In this document: piece by piece, positions 8,101-13,982 of the stretch | Layout of the letters: each line of letters begins with the position of its first letter | Position numbering within the stretch: position 1 is the first letter of the stretch | Assembly (NCBI GenBank): GCA_002110485.1 | Contig: MOWL01000087.1 | Location: forward strand, 1 to 13,982 | DNA: 13,982 nucleotides | From: Emergomyces orientalis | Taxonomy: Eukaryota > Ascomycota > Eurotiomycetes > Onygenales > Ajellomycetaceae | Reading direction: 5' to 3' | Translations under genes and position numbers: made by a program | Notes under the pieces: model-generated | Databases searched by the model: none | What the model saw: only the letters and a program-made list of their open reading frames with translations | Told to the model about the DNA's origin: nothing

Positions 8101-8857
8101 CAACGCGAATCTTGACAGGTGGAGAGACTTCTTTTGCAAGCGTTCCGCAATCCTTAAAACTCCACGCGAGGGCTTTTTCTCTTCTAAGCAGAATCTCAAT
8201 CAAAAGTTCGCGTTCCTGTGGGGTGAGCATCGATCCGATCCGCAGATTCTTGATCCTTTCCTCTGTGAGTCGCGAACCTCGCGGGCAATCGGAGAAACGG
8301 GGTGTAATGAAATGATCGTAGGGCGAAGGCGGATCCTGCTCCGGAATCACATTGTCTTTGAACCATTGTTGGCGAATTTCTCTCCACTTATCTGTTCCGC
8401 CGGGAATCCCGCCACCTGTAGTTGGCACATCGAGAGGTTGAATCTTATCGGCTTTTCGCTTGTATAATGTCGCAACGACTGGACCGCGCGATCGAGGAGA
8501 AGATCGTGAAGAAGCATATAAAGACAAATCATGAAGCTGCACACCACGAACACGGCGTGATTCGGATATTGAATAATTAGAGAAAGGAAAAGATGAATGT
8601 GTAGACGGGTAAAATTGTTGATGTAGGATGGCGGGGAAAAACCTGTGAGGTTCTCGGGCGTTTTGGGGCGGCGTTCTCTGATTGGCTGAATCTTTTGGCG
8701 GCCCGGGGCCGCCAAAAGTCTGATTGGCTGACGCACCCACACCGCTTTCAAAACACGGCAGAATATTTGCCCCGCTATCCACATCGCGATCGCTGAATCT
8801 GATATCATTTCTTTGCCCACCACATTCAACATCGCAAAGATCAATCGGACTCAGCAT
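5198..8857 (-). CDS. Pol polyprotein: reverse transcriptase, RNase H, integrase
   Basis: Intact 1,219-aa frame counted from an ATG two bases after the gag stop, though it is probably made as a Gag-Pol fusion by frameshifting. Residues 1-240 are a poorly conserved linker. RT (about 245-480) has Asp348 in MDFFSGYDQV, LPQG at 380-383 and FMDD at 410-413 with catalytic Asp412 and Asp413. RNase H has Asp577, Glu620, Asp645 and Asp691. Integrase has a zinc-binding His820, His825, Cys855, Cys858 and the D,D35E triad Asp885, Asp943, Glu978. The GPY/F module has G-P-Y at 1126-1128. No chromodomain follows; the tail is acidic and ends FAVII. The protein copies element RNA to DNA and inserts it into the host genome. 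All catalytic residues are present, so the enzyme looks functional. The RT/RNase H wording resembles filamentous-ascomycete Ty3 elements. Confidence 0.97.
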   Translation of the reverse strand: MLSPIDLCDVECGGQRNDIRFSDRDVDSGANILPCFESGVGASANQTFGGPGPPKDSANQRTPPQNAREPHRFFPAILHQQFYPSTHSSFPFSNYSISESRRVRGVQLHDLSLYASSRSSPRSRGPVVATLYKRKADKIQPLDVPTTGGGIPGGTDKWREIRQQWFKDNVIPEQDPPSPYDHFITPRFSDCPRGSRLTEERIKNLRIGSMLTPQERELLIEILLRREKALAWSFKDCGTLAKEVSPPVKIRVAPHKAWQAAGFPIPRKLVPTIINMLRERVDSGVYEHCHGPYRNKWFLVKKKEAGKYRIVNACMDMNAVTIRDAYIPPSADAFAEDFAGMKITSMMDFFSGYDQVPLHEDSRDMTAFLTPIGLLRQTALPQGATNSIAQFCRIMARILRSNIPHQADNFMDDIGVKGPRTRYNDEEVMPGIRKFVLEHLQNLDATLISIELADTCIQVGKSEFACSGMVLVGYVVDADGRRPEAAKIVKIVEWPDPTDVTGARAFLGVCVYYRIWIPNFAIISIPIYILFKKNIPFTWGLEQVNAMTILKNALTTAPALCCIDYSEDAGDIVMATDACLEGWGGTLSQRDKLNGKLHPCRYESGIWSPAEAKYDAGKRECRAVLKMLKKCRYYLYGVHFILETDAKTLVAQLNRSATDLPGALVTGWLAWIRMFDFEVRHVPGRKHTAADGLSRRPPAEGEVPEDQDIDDFIDAELNYISVASLTVPDFDVSGVDASESSGVRVLSPDYSDRSESIARFLTTMKRPDDIPRSVFSKWRKHALRYIVQGQHLFRRSGKGIPLRRVVDNSSEQKDIVARMHDESGHKGREATNHKITQRYWWEGIWKAVKNYCKSCTVCQLRDGARLEEPLYPTSRNYLWDKWCIDVVKFPKNRGKRCAVIARNDLTGWVEGRPLARGTAENVAQFIYENIICRHGCFRELVCDGGPENQKWTKILTAKYRVNQITISPYNAKANGMVERGHRPISDALSKLAADGRSWVNHFHSALWADRVTIRQSTGETPFRLQYGYDAILPIELDVPTWQTLPWQTVQSRADLIYMRIRQLEKRDEDLEEAAHHLRRAREKNRDLFDETKQLVREPLQISDLVLLHDTKLETSYSAKLNFRWLGPYRIREANHEKGTYHLEELDGSPFRNTTAGNRLKRFYLRDNQMPVAENNINEANDIEEEEVDMQDTDKKNSLRGGQDDLQSWIPHGKEFAVII
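8679..8731. repeat. 27-bp palindrome flanked by 11-bp direct repeats inside pol
   Basis: The direct repeats TGATTGGCTGA at 8679-8689 and 8721-8731 flank a GC-rich inverted repeat at 8692-8718: two perfect 13-base arms beginning CTTTTGGCGGC around one central base. A weaker half-unit lies just to the left (about 8659-8689). On the minus strand each flank reads TCAGCCAATCA, a CCAAT box. The region also encodes pol residues about 43-60, a Gly/Pro-rich linker, so the DNA structure is tolerated in coding sequence. A related copy lies in the 3' UTR at 3378-3428. Confidence 0.75.
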
Positions 8858-8869
8858 ATCTAGTTTAAA
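8792..8869 (-). promoter_or_regulatory. -1 ribosomal frameshift signal at the gag-pol junction
   Basis: On the minus strand TTTAAAC (8869-8863) lies in the right phase for simultaneous slippage: gag codons read ACT TTA AAC TAG. After a -1 slip the frame is open straight into pol. Seven bases later (8862-8856) begins an 8-bp stem, GCUGAGUC (8855-8848) with GAUUCAGC (8799-8792), including one G-U pair. It encloses a second stem, UCUUUGC (8840-8834) with GCAAAGA (8816-8810). UUUAAAC is a well-known efficient slippery heptamer, and a 5-9 base spacer followed by structure is the standard arrangement. The stem was found by eye; folding energy and any pseudoknot were not computed. Confidence 0.85.
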
Positions 8870-11826
8870 GTCTGCACTTTGCCACGAAGATCATCTAACT
8901 TTCGATCTCCATGGTCGCCGGGAGAATAACCAAGAAAAGACACCTGATTCTTCTCATCCTTCGGATCAAAAACGTGAACAAGAACACCGCCTTTGTTATC
9001 TGTAGTTCTTGCCAAACGCGTCGCGTTTTCATATGGTCGGCCGAGAATGCAATCATGAGAACCGCGTTCCATGATGAAGAATGTCTGAGGCACCATAACA
9101 GATCCAAGGCGAACAGGAACATCCTTGCAGATTCCAATGACACCACTCTGCTGACCCCCAGCTCCAAGAATAGGTTTGACAGCATCCCTTTGAATGATGA
9201 GACCGAGATCTAACGCAGTTCTTTCAACAAGACAGTTAATTTCCGCACCTCCATCAAATATCGCCTCAGTTTCCCCCTTTCCAATTCCGACAGTGAACTT
9301 GATGTGTCCAACCGAAACGAGATTCCAACGAGGATTATACTCAGCAACAGAAGTGCCAGGTTGAACCAGGGCAACGGTGGCTGCATCATCCCGAATCATA
9401 TGCTGTTGAACTTCGATGGGAAGATTTTGAAAGAACATGTGCTGGAGTTGGGTGGAGCATGCCATGAGATCTTTAATCTGAATTCCGCCGATTTCTTGGC
9501 GCATGATCTTCTCAAATATTCGCCGCGTCGCGATCGCCATATTGTCTTTATTCTTCATTTCTGCAGAAAGCTTTGGCCCTTTGAGTTTCCGAGGCCTGCA
9601 GAGAACAGTTTTCTTCTGAATCTGCGGAGCATCTGCCATTTCTGAATCTGGGACAATTCCACCGTCTCCGAGCTTTGGACTTCCGCCCTGAAGCTGTTCA
9701 TCATGGAGAGGTTGAGAATTATCATCCTCATCATCTTCCTGTGAAGCAGAGATCACATCTTGAGCAAAAGAAACTGATTTCCCATCTGAATACCTGCCAT
9801 TGCGCCGAGAATGTGTTGTTGGCAGTCTCTTCTCCTTCTCAATTCGTCCGGAAAGCGTTGCTTGATTTTTATTCATAGAAGAGGCCTTATCCTTCTCAGT
9901 AGAAGTGGAAGCAGCCATTACACTAACAATCTCCTCCATCTCACTATCGGTCATATCACCTTCCTCAGGGCCACTATCAAATCCAATATCACATATGCTT
10001 ACGGCATTCACCGATGGCATCGGGGATCCGTCAGGAAATACCCGGATACTACCATCATTCCGAAGTTTATCCGCGGTTGGGACAGTCGGCGGTGCAGCCA
10101 TTTGCTTCAAAAGTCGTTCAATTGTAACAATATGGGGCTCAAGTCGGTTGACAGCAATCTTCGGGCCTTTTCTCATCACATTACCCTCATAGTATTCTCC
10201 AATCATATTCCGATGAATCTTGCCCTGATCGATGAGCCGGCCGATTGCTAAGCAATTTGGAAGCATATGGTTTGAATCTCCGCAACCCCAGCATGACATC
10301 GGCGGTCGATCGTATTGAACAAAGCTTCCAGATCGAGATCGAGACGGGCCTCCAGGTCCACGTTGAGTTCCATAGTAAGACACATTTGGCAAATCCAATG
10401 CAGGATCACGTCCTCGAGTAAGAAGAACCTTTGGAGCAGTCACATTTTGCTGCATGTTTCCCTGGTTTTGAATGCCAGCGATCGCCAGAGATAACGCGTC
10501 CATTCGGTTGACAAGGTTCTCAAGAATGTTATCACTCGGATTCTGTGTTTTCGCATCCGGAGCAGGCATCGCCGAAGCGGTCGGCACAGGCACATTCAAT
10601 GTGGGCGGATTAAACACGGGCTGAGCAGACGGCTGCATCGATGGAATAGAGTTGGGGAAAACATCAGGTGCCAGAACTCGTGCAATCTCTTCCTTTGTCT
10701 TCTGCATTTGAGACACAGCATCGCAGATCTTCGGCAGTTCCCATCCAGATTGACTAACCTTATCAAATCCAGCAGTGCGGAAAGCTTTTTCACGAATACC
10801 TTCTGAAAGTCCTTGAAGAAACCAGATACAAGCAAGAGATTGTTGCAATTCATTCTTGCAAATGAGAGGCATCGCAACTGCGCGGAATTGACGGCAGTAG
10901 ACGAGGATCTCCTGGCTGGTAGAATGGGTTTTGTTGCACAATGCATGGAGGTAAGATTGATTATACATCTGTTGGTGAGCATCTTCGCGCCAGAAATCGG
11001 CAAGCAACTGCTTTTTAACCATTTCCCATGTCTTATGATCCAAGACAAGCTGATCGATATGGCCCTGCAGTTCCATGGTACAATAGTTCCGTAATACCGC
11101 CAGAGCATCGATTCCTGCAACGAAATGCAAGGTGCACATTGCCTCATATTGATCAACAAAAGCAGTAATGTTTCTCCCATCAAAGAATGGGGCTCCAGGT
11201 GCTCCAGGAATCGGCATCGGCATGACAAGACGTTGATATGGCAGTCCACTATTGGGAGTCGGCTGACCGGACGAGGTAGTAGTGGGTGTAGTCATCTTTT
11301 CTTTGCTAGCTTCTGTCTTCTCTTTGCTAACTTCTATTTTCGGGGGCGCTGCAGAGACCTTTCCTGACTGAGTTTGACGATGGGCAATAGAATCCGACCG
11401 AGAATGCTTGGAAGACATATATTGAGAAAGAAAGGAACGCACAAAAGACTTCTGTTCACATAAGAGAAAGAGTTCAACAATACTATCAATATCAATATCC
11501 TTTTTATATTCAAATCTCAAATCCTCAAGAAAGAGAAGGAATTTCAACATCCACTTTAGATCTTTTTGCTGAAGGTCTTTTTTCTTATCACTTTTCTCAA
11601 CATTTCTCTCTTCTTTCATTTGTTGAATAGGGGTATGGGTATTCAAATTGAGCTTATCAGTGGGGCGTTCGCTCGCATCCTTCATTATCCACTGTCGATA
11701 TCGGCCATATCGGCCAATCAGAGGCTTCCACAAATGAACACTATTGAAAAGAATGCTCAACAAAAGCAGAAAAGACAAAATGTTGAGAGAAATCATATCA
11801 GTCGTAGCTACCGCCTGCCCATCCAT
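8860..11826 (-). CDS. Gag polyprotein with C-terminal aspartic protease
   Basis: Intact 988-aa protein from the first ATG; the frame is open upstream, but only a TTG lies there, at the LTR/PBS junction. Domains in order: a hydrophobic segment at about residues 11-33; a charged helical region (about 60-140); a Ser/Thr/Pro linker; a capsid-like domain (about 211-376); a CCHC zinc knuckle at 512-525 (CWGCGDSNHMLPNC); a long acidic and basic linker; and a retropepsin-like domain (about 841-936). The protease has D-G-G at 858-860, where D-S/T-G is usual, and the second conserved patch I-L-G-R at 927-930. Gag would form the virus-like particle, bind genomic RNA and supply the protease that cuts Gag and Gag-Pol. 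The gene ends TTTAAAC-TAG and pol lies in the -1 frame. The hydrophobic N-terminus is unusual for Ty3 Gag. Capsid and protease calls rest on motifs and position. Confidence 0.9.
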   Translation of the reverse strand: MDGQAVATTDMISLNILSFLLLLSILFNSVHLWKPLIGRYGRYRQWIMKDASERPTDKLNLNTHTPIQQMKEERNVEKSDKKKDLQQKDLKWMLKFLLFLEDLRFEYKKDIDIDSIVELFLLCEQKSFVRSFLSQYMSSKHSRSDSIAHRQTQSGKVSAAPPKIEVSKEKTEASKEKMTTPTTTSSGQPTPNSGLPYQRLVMPMPIPGAPGAPFFDGRNITAFVDQYEAMCTLHFVAGIDALAVLRNYCTMELQGHIDQLVLDHKTWEMVKKQLLADFWREDAHQQMYNQSYLHALCNKTHSTSQEILVYCRQFRAVAMPLICKNELQQSLACIWFLQGLSEGIREKAFRTAGFDKVSQSGWELPKICDAVSQMQKTKEEIARVLAPDVFPNSIPSMQPSAQPVFNPPTLNVPVPTASAMPAPDAKTQNPSDNILENLVNRMDALSLAIAGIQNQGNMQQNVTAPKVLLTRGRDPALDLPNVSYYGTQRGPGGPSRSRSGSFVQYDRPPMSCWGCGDSNHMLPNCLAIGRLIDQGKIHRNMIGEYYEGNVMRKGPKIAVNRLEPHIVTIERLLKQMAAPPTVPTADKLRNDGSIRVFPDGSPMPSVNAVSICDIGFDSGPEEGDMTDSEMEEIVSVMAASTSTEKDKASSMNKNQATLSGRIEKEKRLPTTHSRRNGRYSDGKSVSFAQDVISASQEDDEDDNSQPLHDEQLQGGSPKLGDGGIVPDSEMADAPQIQKKTVLCRPRKLKGPKLSAEMKNKDNMAIATRRIFEKIMRQEIGGIQIKDLMACSTQLQHMFFQNLPIEVQQHMIRDDAATVALVQPGTSVAEYNPRWNLVSVGHIKFTVGIGKGETEAIFDGGAEINCLVERTALDLGLIIQRDAVKPILGAGGQQSGVIGICKDVPVRLGSVMVPQTFFIMERGSHDCILGRPYENATRLARTTDNKGGVLVHVFDPKDEKNQVSFLGYSPGDHGDRKLDDLRGKVQTLN

Positions 11827-11835
11827 TTTGAATTG

Positions 11836-11852
11836 CCTTCCCAGGGACGCCA
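11836..11852 (-). other. Candidate primer-binding site
   Basis: One base after the LTR end the minus strand reads TGGCGTCCCTGGGAAGG. It begins with TGG, as needed to pair with a tRNA 3' CCA end. Position and first bases fit minus-strand primer binding in Ty3-type elements. I could not assign the tRNA. The same sequence is at 2764-2748. Only about 10 bases separate it from the gag ATG. Confidence 0.6.
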
Positions 11853-11853
11853 A

Positions 11854-12203
11854 TGAAGTGGAATAAGGGGTTGTGCGCTTTTGGCGGCACGTGGGCAGGA
11901 GCAGCGGGATCGTAAGGAGGTTGGTAAGTTCGCCGTGTATACAATATTCTATTCAACGAGCTATCCAAATAGCAATACAAAAGAACACGTAGGAGATTCA
12001 AATATAGAAGAAGAACAAGCAATCAATCACATATCAAATCACACAATCAAAAAGGAGCAATCTCACTGCTCTGCGTACAATCAATCTTCGCCGAATCCAC
12101 ACGTGTGTCAAAAGATAATGGGAATATGAGGCAGCCATGCCAAACAAATATATGAGGCGGTCTCGGCGAAAAGTAATACCACGCCGAGATTCCCCACCAC
12201 ACA
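11854..12203 (-). repeat. LTR (5' LTR of the complete element)
   Basis: A 350-bp terminal repeat that starts TGTGTGG and ends CTTCA on the minus strand. It is preceded by a polypurine tract belonging to the neighbouring copy and followed, after one base, by a TGG-starting primer-binding site. It appears identical to 2766-3115. Visible signals are an 8-bp hairpin near its start, a TATA-like sequence (12145-12156), two CACGTG E-boxes (12100-12105 and 11888-11893) and a start-stop upstream ORF (12032-12027). The borders were chosen from these landmarks. Confidence 0.82.
12145..12156 (-). promoter_or_regulatory. TATA-like box in the LTR (second LTR)
   Basis: Identical to 3057-3068. In the complete element this copy lies in the 5' LTR, so it is the one that would drive the full-length gag-pol RNA. 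Confidence 0.5.
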
Positions 12204-12214
12204 TCTCCCCCCCT
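12204..12214 (-). other. Polypurine tract (upstream copy)
   Basis: The minus strand reads AGGGGGGGAGA directly before the LTR at 12203, one G fewer than at 3116-3127. It belongs to the partial copy on the right. Confidence 0.82.
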
Positions 12215-12679
12215 ATAGCTTGCCGACCCGGCAAGTAAGAATGCGATCCGAATGAATGAAAACAAGGAATTGCAGGAAAGAATCAATCAAGAATCAAGAA
12301 AATGAAAGACAATCAATAAAAGAATATAGAAAAGAGAAAGAAAAAGTGAACAGCAGAGAAAAGAAAGACAAGCAAGAACAAGAGAAAACAGGGAAACAAG
12401 TAAGCAGAATGTGATCAACACAGCGACAGTGGCAAGATGCGGCAAATTGGCAACAGCGCGATCGTGATTGGTCAATCTTTTGACGGCCCGGGGCCGGGAA
12501 AACATGATTGGCTGATGGCTGCGGCTATTCGGCGGGCGCATTCTCGCGGCCATGCACCGGAATCTGCATAGCCTCGCCCTCGGCGACAGCGCGATCTCCC
12601 TCAATTGAGGCGAGGGGGATGTTCCTCTTCAGACAATAGAAACAGCTACGTTCTCCAAATAATTCCTCCTCTGTAGCCA
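12215..12679 (-). other. 3' untranslated region of the upstream copy
   Basis: Repeats 3128-3592 with no difference noticed: hairpin at 12219-12235, pyrimidine-rich stretch on the minus strand, CCAAT/GC repeat at 12465-12515, and the CCTCAATTGAGG palindrome. No gene is supported. Confidence 0.6.
12465..12515. repeat. CCAAT-flanked GC-rich repeat in the 3' UTR (upstream copy)
   Basis: Same sequence as 3378-3428, one repeat period (9,087 bases) away. Confidence 0.7.
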
Positions 12680-13861
12680 TCATGATTTCGAAACACCGGA
12701 TCCCTTCGGTGACCGCTCTCTTGCGCCACTCCTCAATGTATTCTTGCGGCGAACTGCCCTTGCCGTTGAAGAGAATATCTTCTTTGCATCTCTAAGCTGC
12801 GCTTTCACATCCACAGGGACATAGGGAGAACACCGGCATCCTCTGTTCACTGTTGTATGCTGCTTGTCAGTTGCCTCTACCAAAGCAGGGCTATCTTGAT
12901 CAACCCCCATATTCTCAAATTCCGCAACTTGGTCAGGGCTGAGAAGTTCAGCAAGATGGGTGTCTGACAAGGCTGCAGACAGGCTGCTGACGTCCGAAAG
13001 CAAGGATTGGCTGGAGACGCGGCGAGAAGTACGCACAGGAGGACTATGTATAGAACCTTGAGGAGATCCAAGCGAGGGTGCACTGGGGCGTATCACGTTC
13101 AACACACGGGGAGAAGGTAGAGGAGACTGGCCAGTCATATGTTGATCGGGAGGGGATAGGACACGTTCTTGAGGCTGGGGTGAAGCAACTGTCATAGAAT
13201 CTTCAGTGAGAATTCCGCCAGGACCAAAGATAAGACCTGCAGCTTGAAGATTTCCTTGTGTGATCTCTTGGCCAATAAAATTGGAATCGGCCGCTGCTTC
13301 GATATCTGCCAAACATGATCGTCTTATATCGCTTAACTCTCGTCGAGGTGGCTGAGTGATGCGAGCCCACATTGCTTGATTGATCCGGCCGATTGCAGAA
13401 GCATATTCGTGATGTAGGGCCAGGGTTTGACAGGCGCGTTGCATCCGCTCTGAAGTCATGATATGCCAGAACGAATCCACGCGAACTTTTCCCCACATCC
13501 TGGTGGCATGTAGTATATGCTATGGCGCAGCGATCGCGCCGTTCAGCTACCTGAGCAGCAACTCGTTGAAGCTCCGCCGTTGGTTATCAAATGCTTGCTG
13601 GCCACACCTGGCGCCAGGATCCATCATTTCTCATCCACTCATAGAATGCGGCAACCTCATCTTGAGCCGCCTCATGGCGCCCATGAGTAGATTACCGATC
13701 TCACATTGTGCTTGGTAGCGAAACCTGCGGATTCTGACCCAGAGAATTGACATAAGCTTGCAGCTCCATCGCCGTATGAAAAACATGGTTATCATATGTC
13801 ACAAGAGCGAGCTGGCTCGCTGGTCTCGTACCAGAGTGTGTTGGCTAGAGGGGTTCGACAT
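12680..13861 (-). pseudogene. ORF3 of the upstream copy, broken by single-base indels
   Basis: The counterpart of the intact ORF3 at 3593-4777. From the stop at 12680 to about 13310 it reads like the intact gene. Between 13311 and 13830 nine one-base indels occur: an extra A at 13311-13313, a missing C near 13338, an extra G at 13505-13506, a missing C near 13580, a missing G near 13600, a missing C near 13605, a missing C near 13680, an extra A at 13721-13723 and a missing G near 13828. A tenth (an extra A near 13898) lies upstream of the ATG. The density rises toward the window edge and there are no substitutions, so uncorrected read errors are the likelier cause. Confidence 0.83.
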
Positions 13862-13982
13862 CTTTGTAATGAAATAAGGAAATATAGGGAAAAATCAAAT
13901 GAATTAAAAATAGAAAAAGAGACTTGAATGCCAATTTGAAAAAGAAAAATGATTATCTGGGCAGAGCAGGTCAATAATATAA

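Larger units (their letters stand above)
2766..12203 (-). mobile_element. Complete Ty3/Gypsy-type LTR retrotransposon with a third gene
   Basis: A full element of 9,438 bp, read right to left: LTR (12203-11854), primer-binding site, gag with protease, pol (RT, RNase H, integrase), spacer, ORF3, 3' UTR, polypurine tract, LTR (3115-2766). Both LTRs begin TGTGTGG and end CTTCA on the minus strand and appear identical, which suggests recent insertion. All three reading frames of this copy are intact. The integrase lying after RNase H is the Ty3/Gypsy order, not Copia. No target-site duplication can be seen because each LTR runs directly into the internal part of another copy. LTR borders are inferred from TG/CA ends, the PBS and the PPT. 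Simple duplication cannot prove them here, since the whole unit is duplicated. Confidence 0.93.
11854..13982 (-). mobile_element. Partial upstream copy: ORF3 region, 3' UTR and shared LTR
   Basis: This is the 3' part of a third copy, joined to the complete element through the LTR at 11854-12203. It matches 2766-4897. The segment from the LTR to about 13310 is clean apart from one fewer C in the polypurine-tract run. From 13311 to 13899 there are ten single-base indels relative to the intact copy. The right window edge falls in the spacer upstream of ORF3. Confidence 0.9.

Noticed and set aside
7793..8467. 224-codon plus-strand frame opposite pol
   Set aside because: It lies wholly antisense to the RT region and has no recognisable domain; a shadow of pol.
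8347..8844. 165-codon minus-strand frame inside the start of pol
   Set aside because: A second-frame shadow over the low-constraint pol linker, with no motif.
11845..11853. TTG start for gag at the LTR/PBS junction
   Set aside because: It extends the frame by nine residues into the primer-binding site. A fungal gene should start at the ATG at 11826-11824.
1..13982. CRISPR, tRNA, rRNA, plasmid or phage genes
   Set aside because: None of the expected repeats, cloverleaf sequences or protein families was seen on either strand.

Overview
The window is mobile-element DNA from end to end. It is about 1.54 head-to-tail copies of one LTR retrotransposon of the Ty3/Gypsy type (Metaviridae), with every gene on the minus strand. 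The enzyme order protease, reverse transcriptase, RNase H, integrase, with a GPY/F module after the integrase core and no chromodomain, places it there. The wording of the RT/RNase H region resembles elements common in filamentous ascomycete genomes, so the host is most likely a mould-type fungus (Pezizomycotina). This is recognition of the protein family, not a database match. No host gene, tRNA, rRNA, CRISPR array or bacterial gene was seen.

Layout, read in the element's direction (right to left). 13982-12204 is the 3' part of an upstream copy: a third gene carrying indels, its 3' UTR and a polypurine tract. 12203-11854 is a 350-bp LTR. 11852-11836 is a candidate primer-binding site. 11826-8860 is gag with a CCHC zinc knuckle and a retropepsin-like protease at its C-terminus. 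8857-5198 is pol (RT, RNase H, integrase). 5197-4778 is a T-rich (minus strand) spacer. 4777-3593 is an intact third gene, ORF3 (394 aa), of unrecognised function. 3592-3128 is an untranslated region with palindromes, followed by a hairpin and polypurine tract. 3115-2766 is a second LTR that appears identical to the first. From 2738 to the left edge runs the gag gene of a third, downstream copy, frameshifted by single-base indels. The repeat period is 9,087-9,088 bp (350-bp LTR plus about 8,738 bp internal), so neighbouring copies share one LTR.

How the parts work together: LTR signals (TATA-like box, E-boxes, start-stop uORF) would drive one transcript. Gag forms the particle, and pol is reached by a -1 ribosomal frameshift. 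The sequence UUUAAAC lies in the correct phase immediately before the gag stop codon, with a 7-nt spacer and an 8-bp stem downstream. Pol copies the RNA, using the primer-binding site and polypurine tract, and integrates it. ORF3 sits where an envelope gene sits in retroviruses but has no membrane segment. It is the most novel gene here.

The two overlapping stretches differ only by about 16 single-base indels and no substitution that I could find. Fifteen of these lie in the outer parts (about 455-1079 and 13311-13899). That pattern fits uncorrected long-read errors at the ends of a contig. It also fits either a genuine tandem array or a one-LTR circular DNA read about one and a half times.
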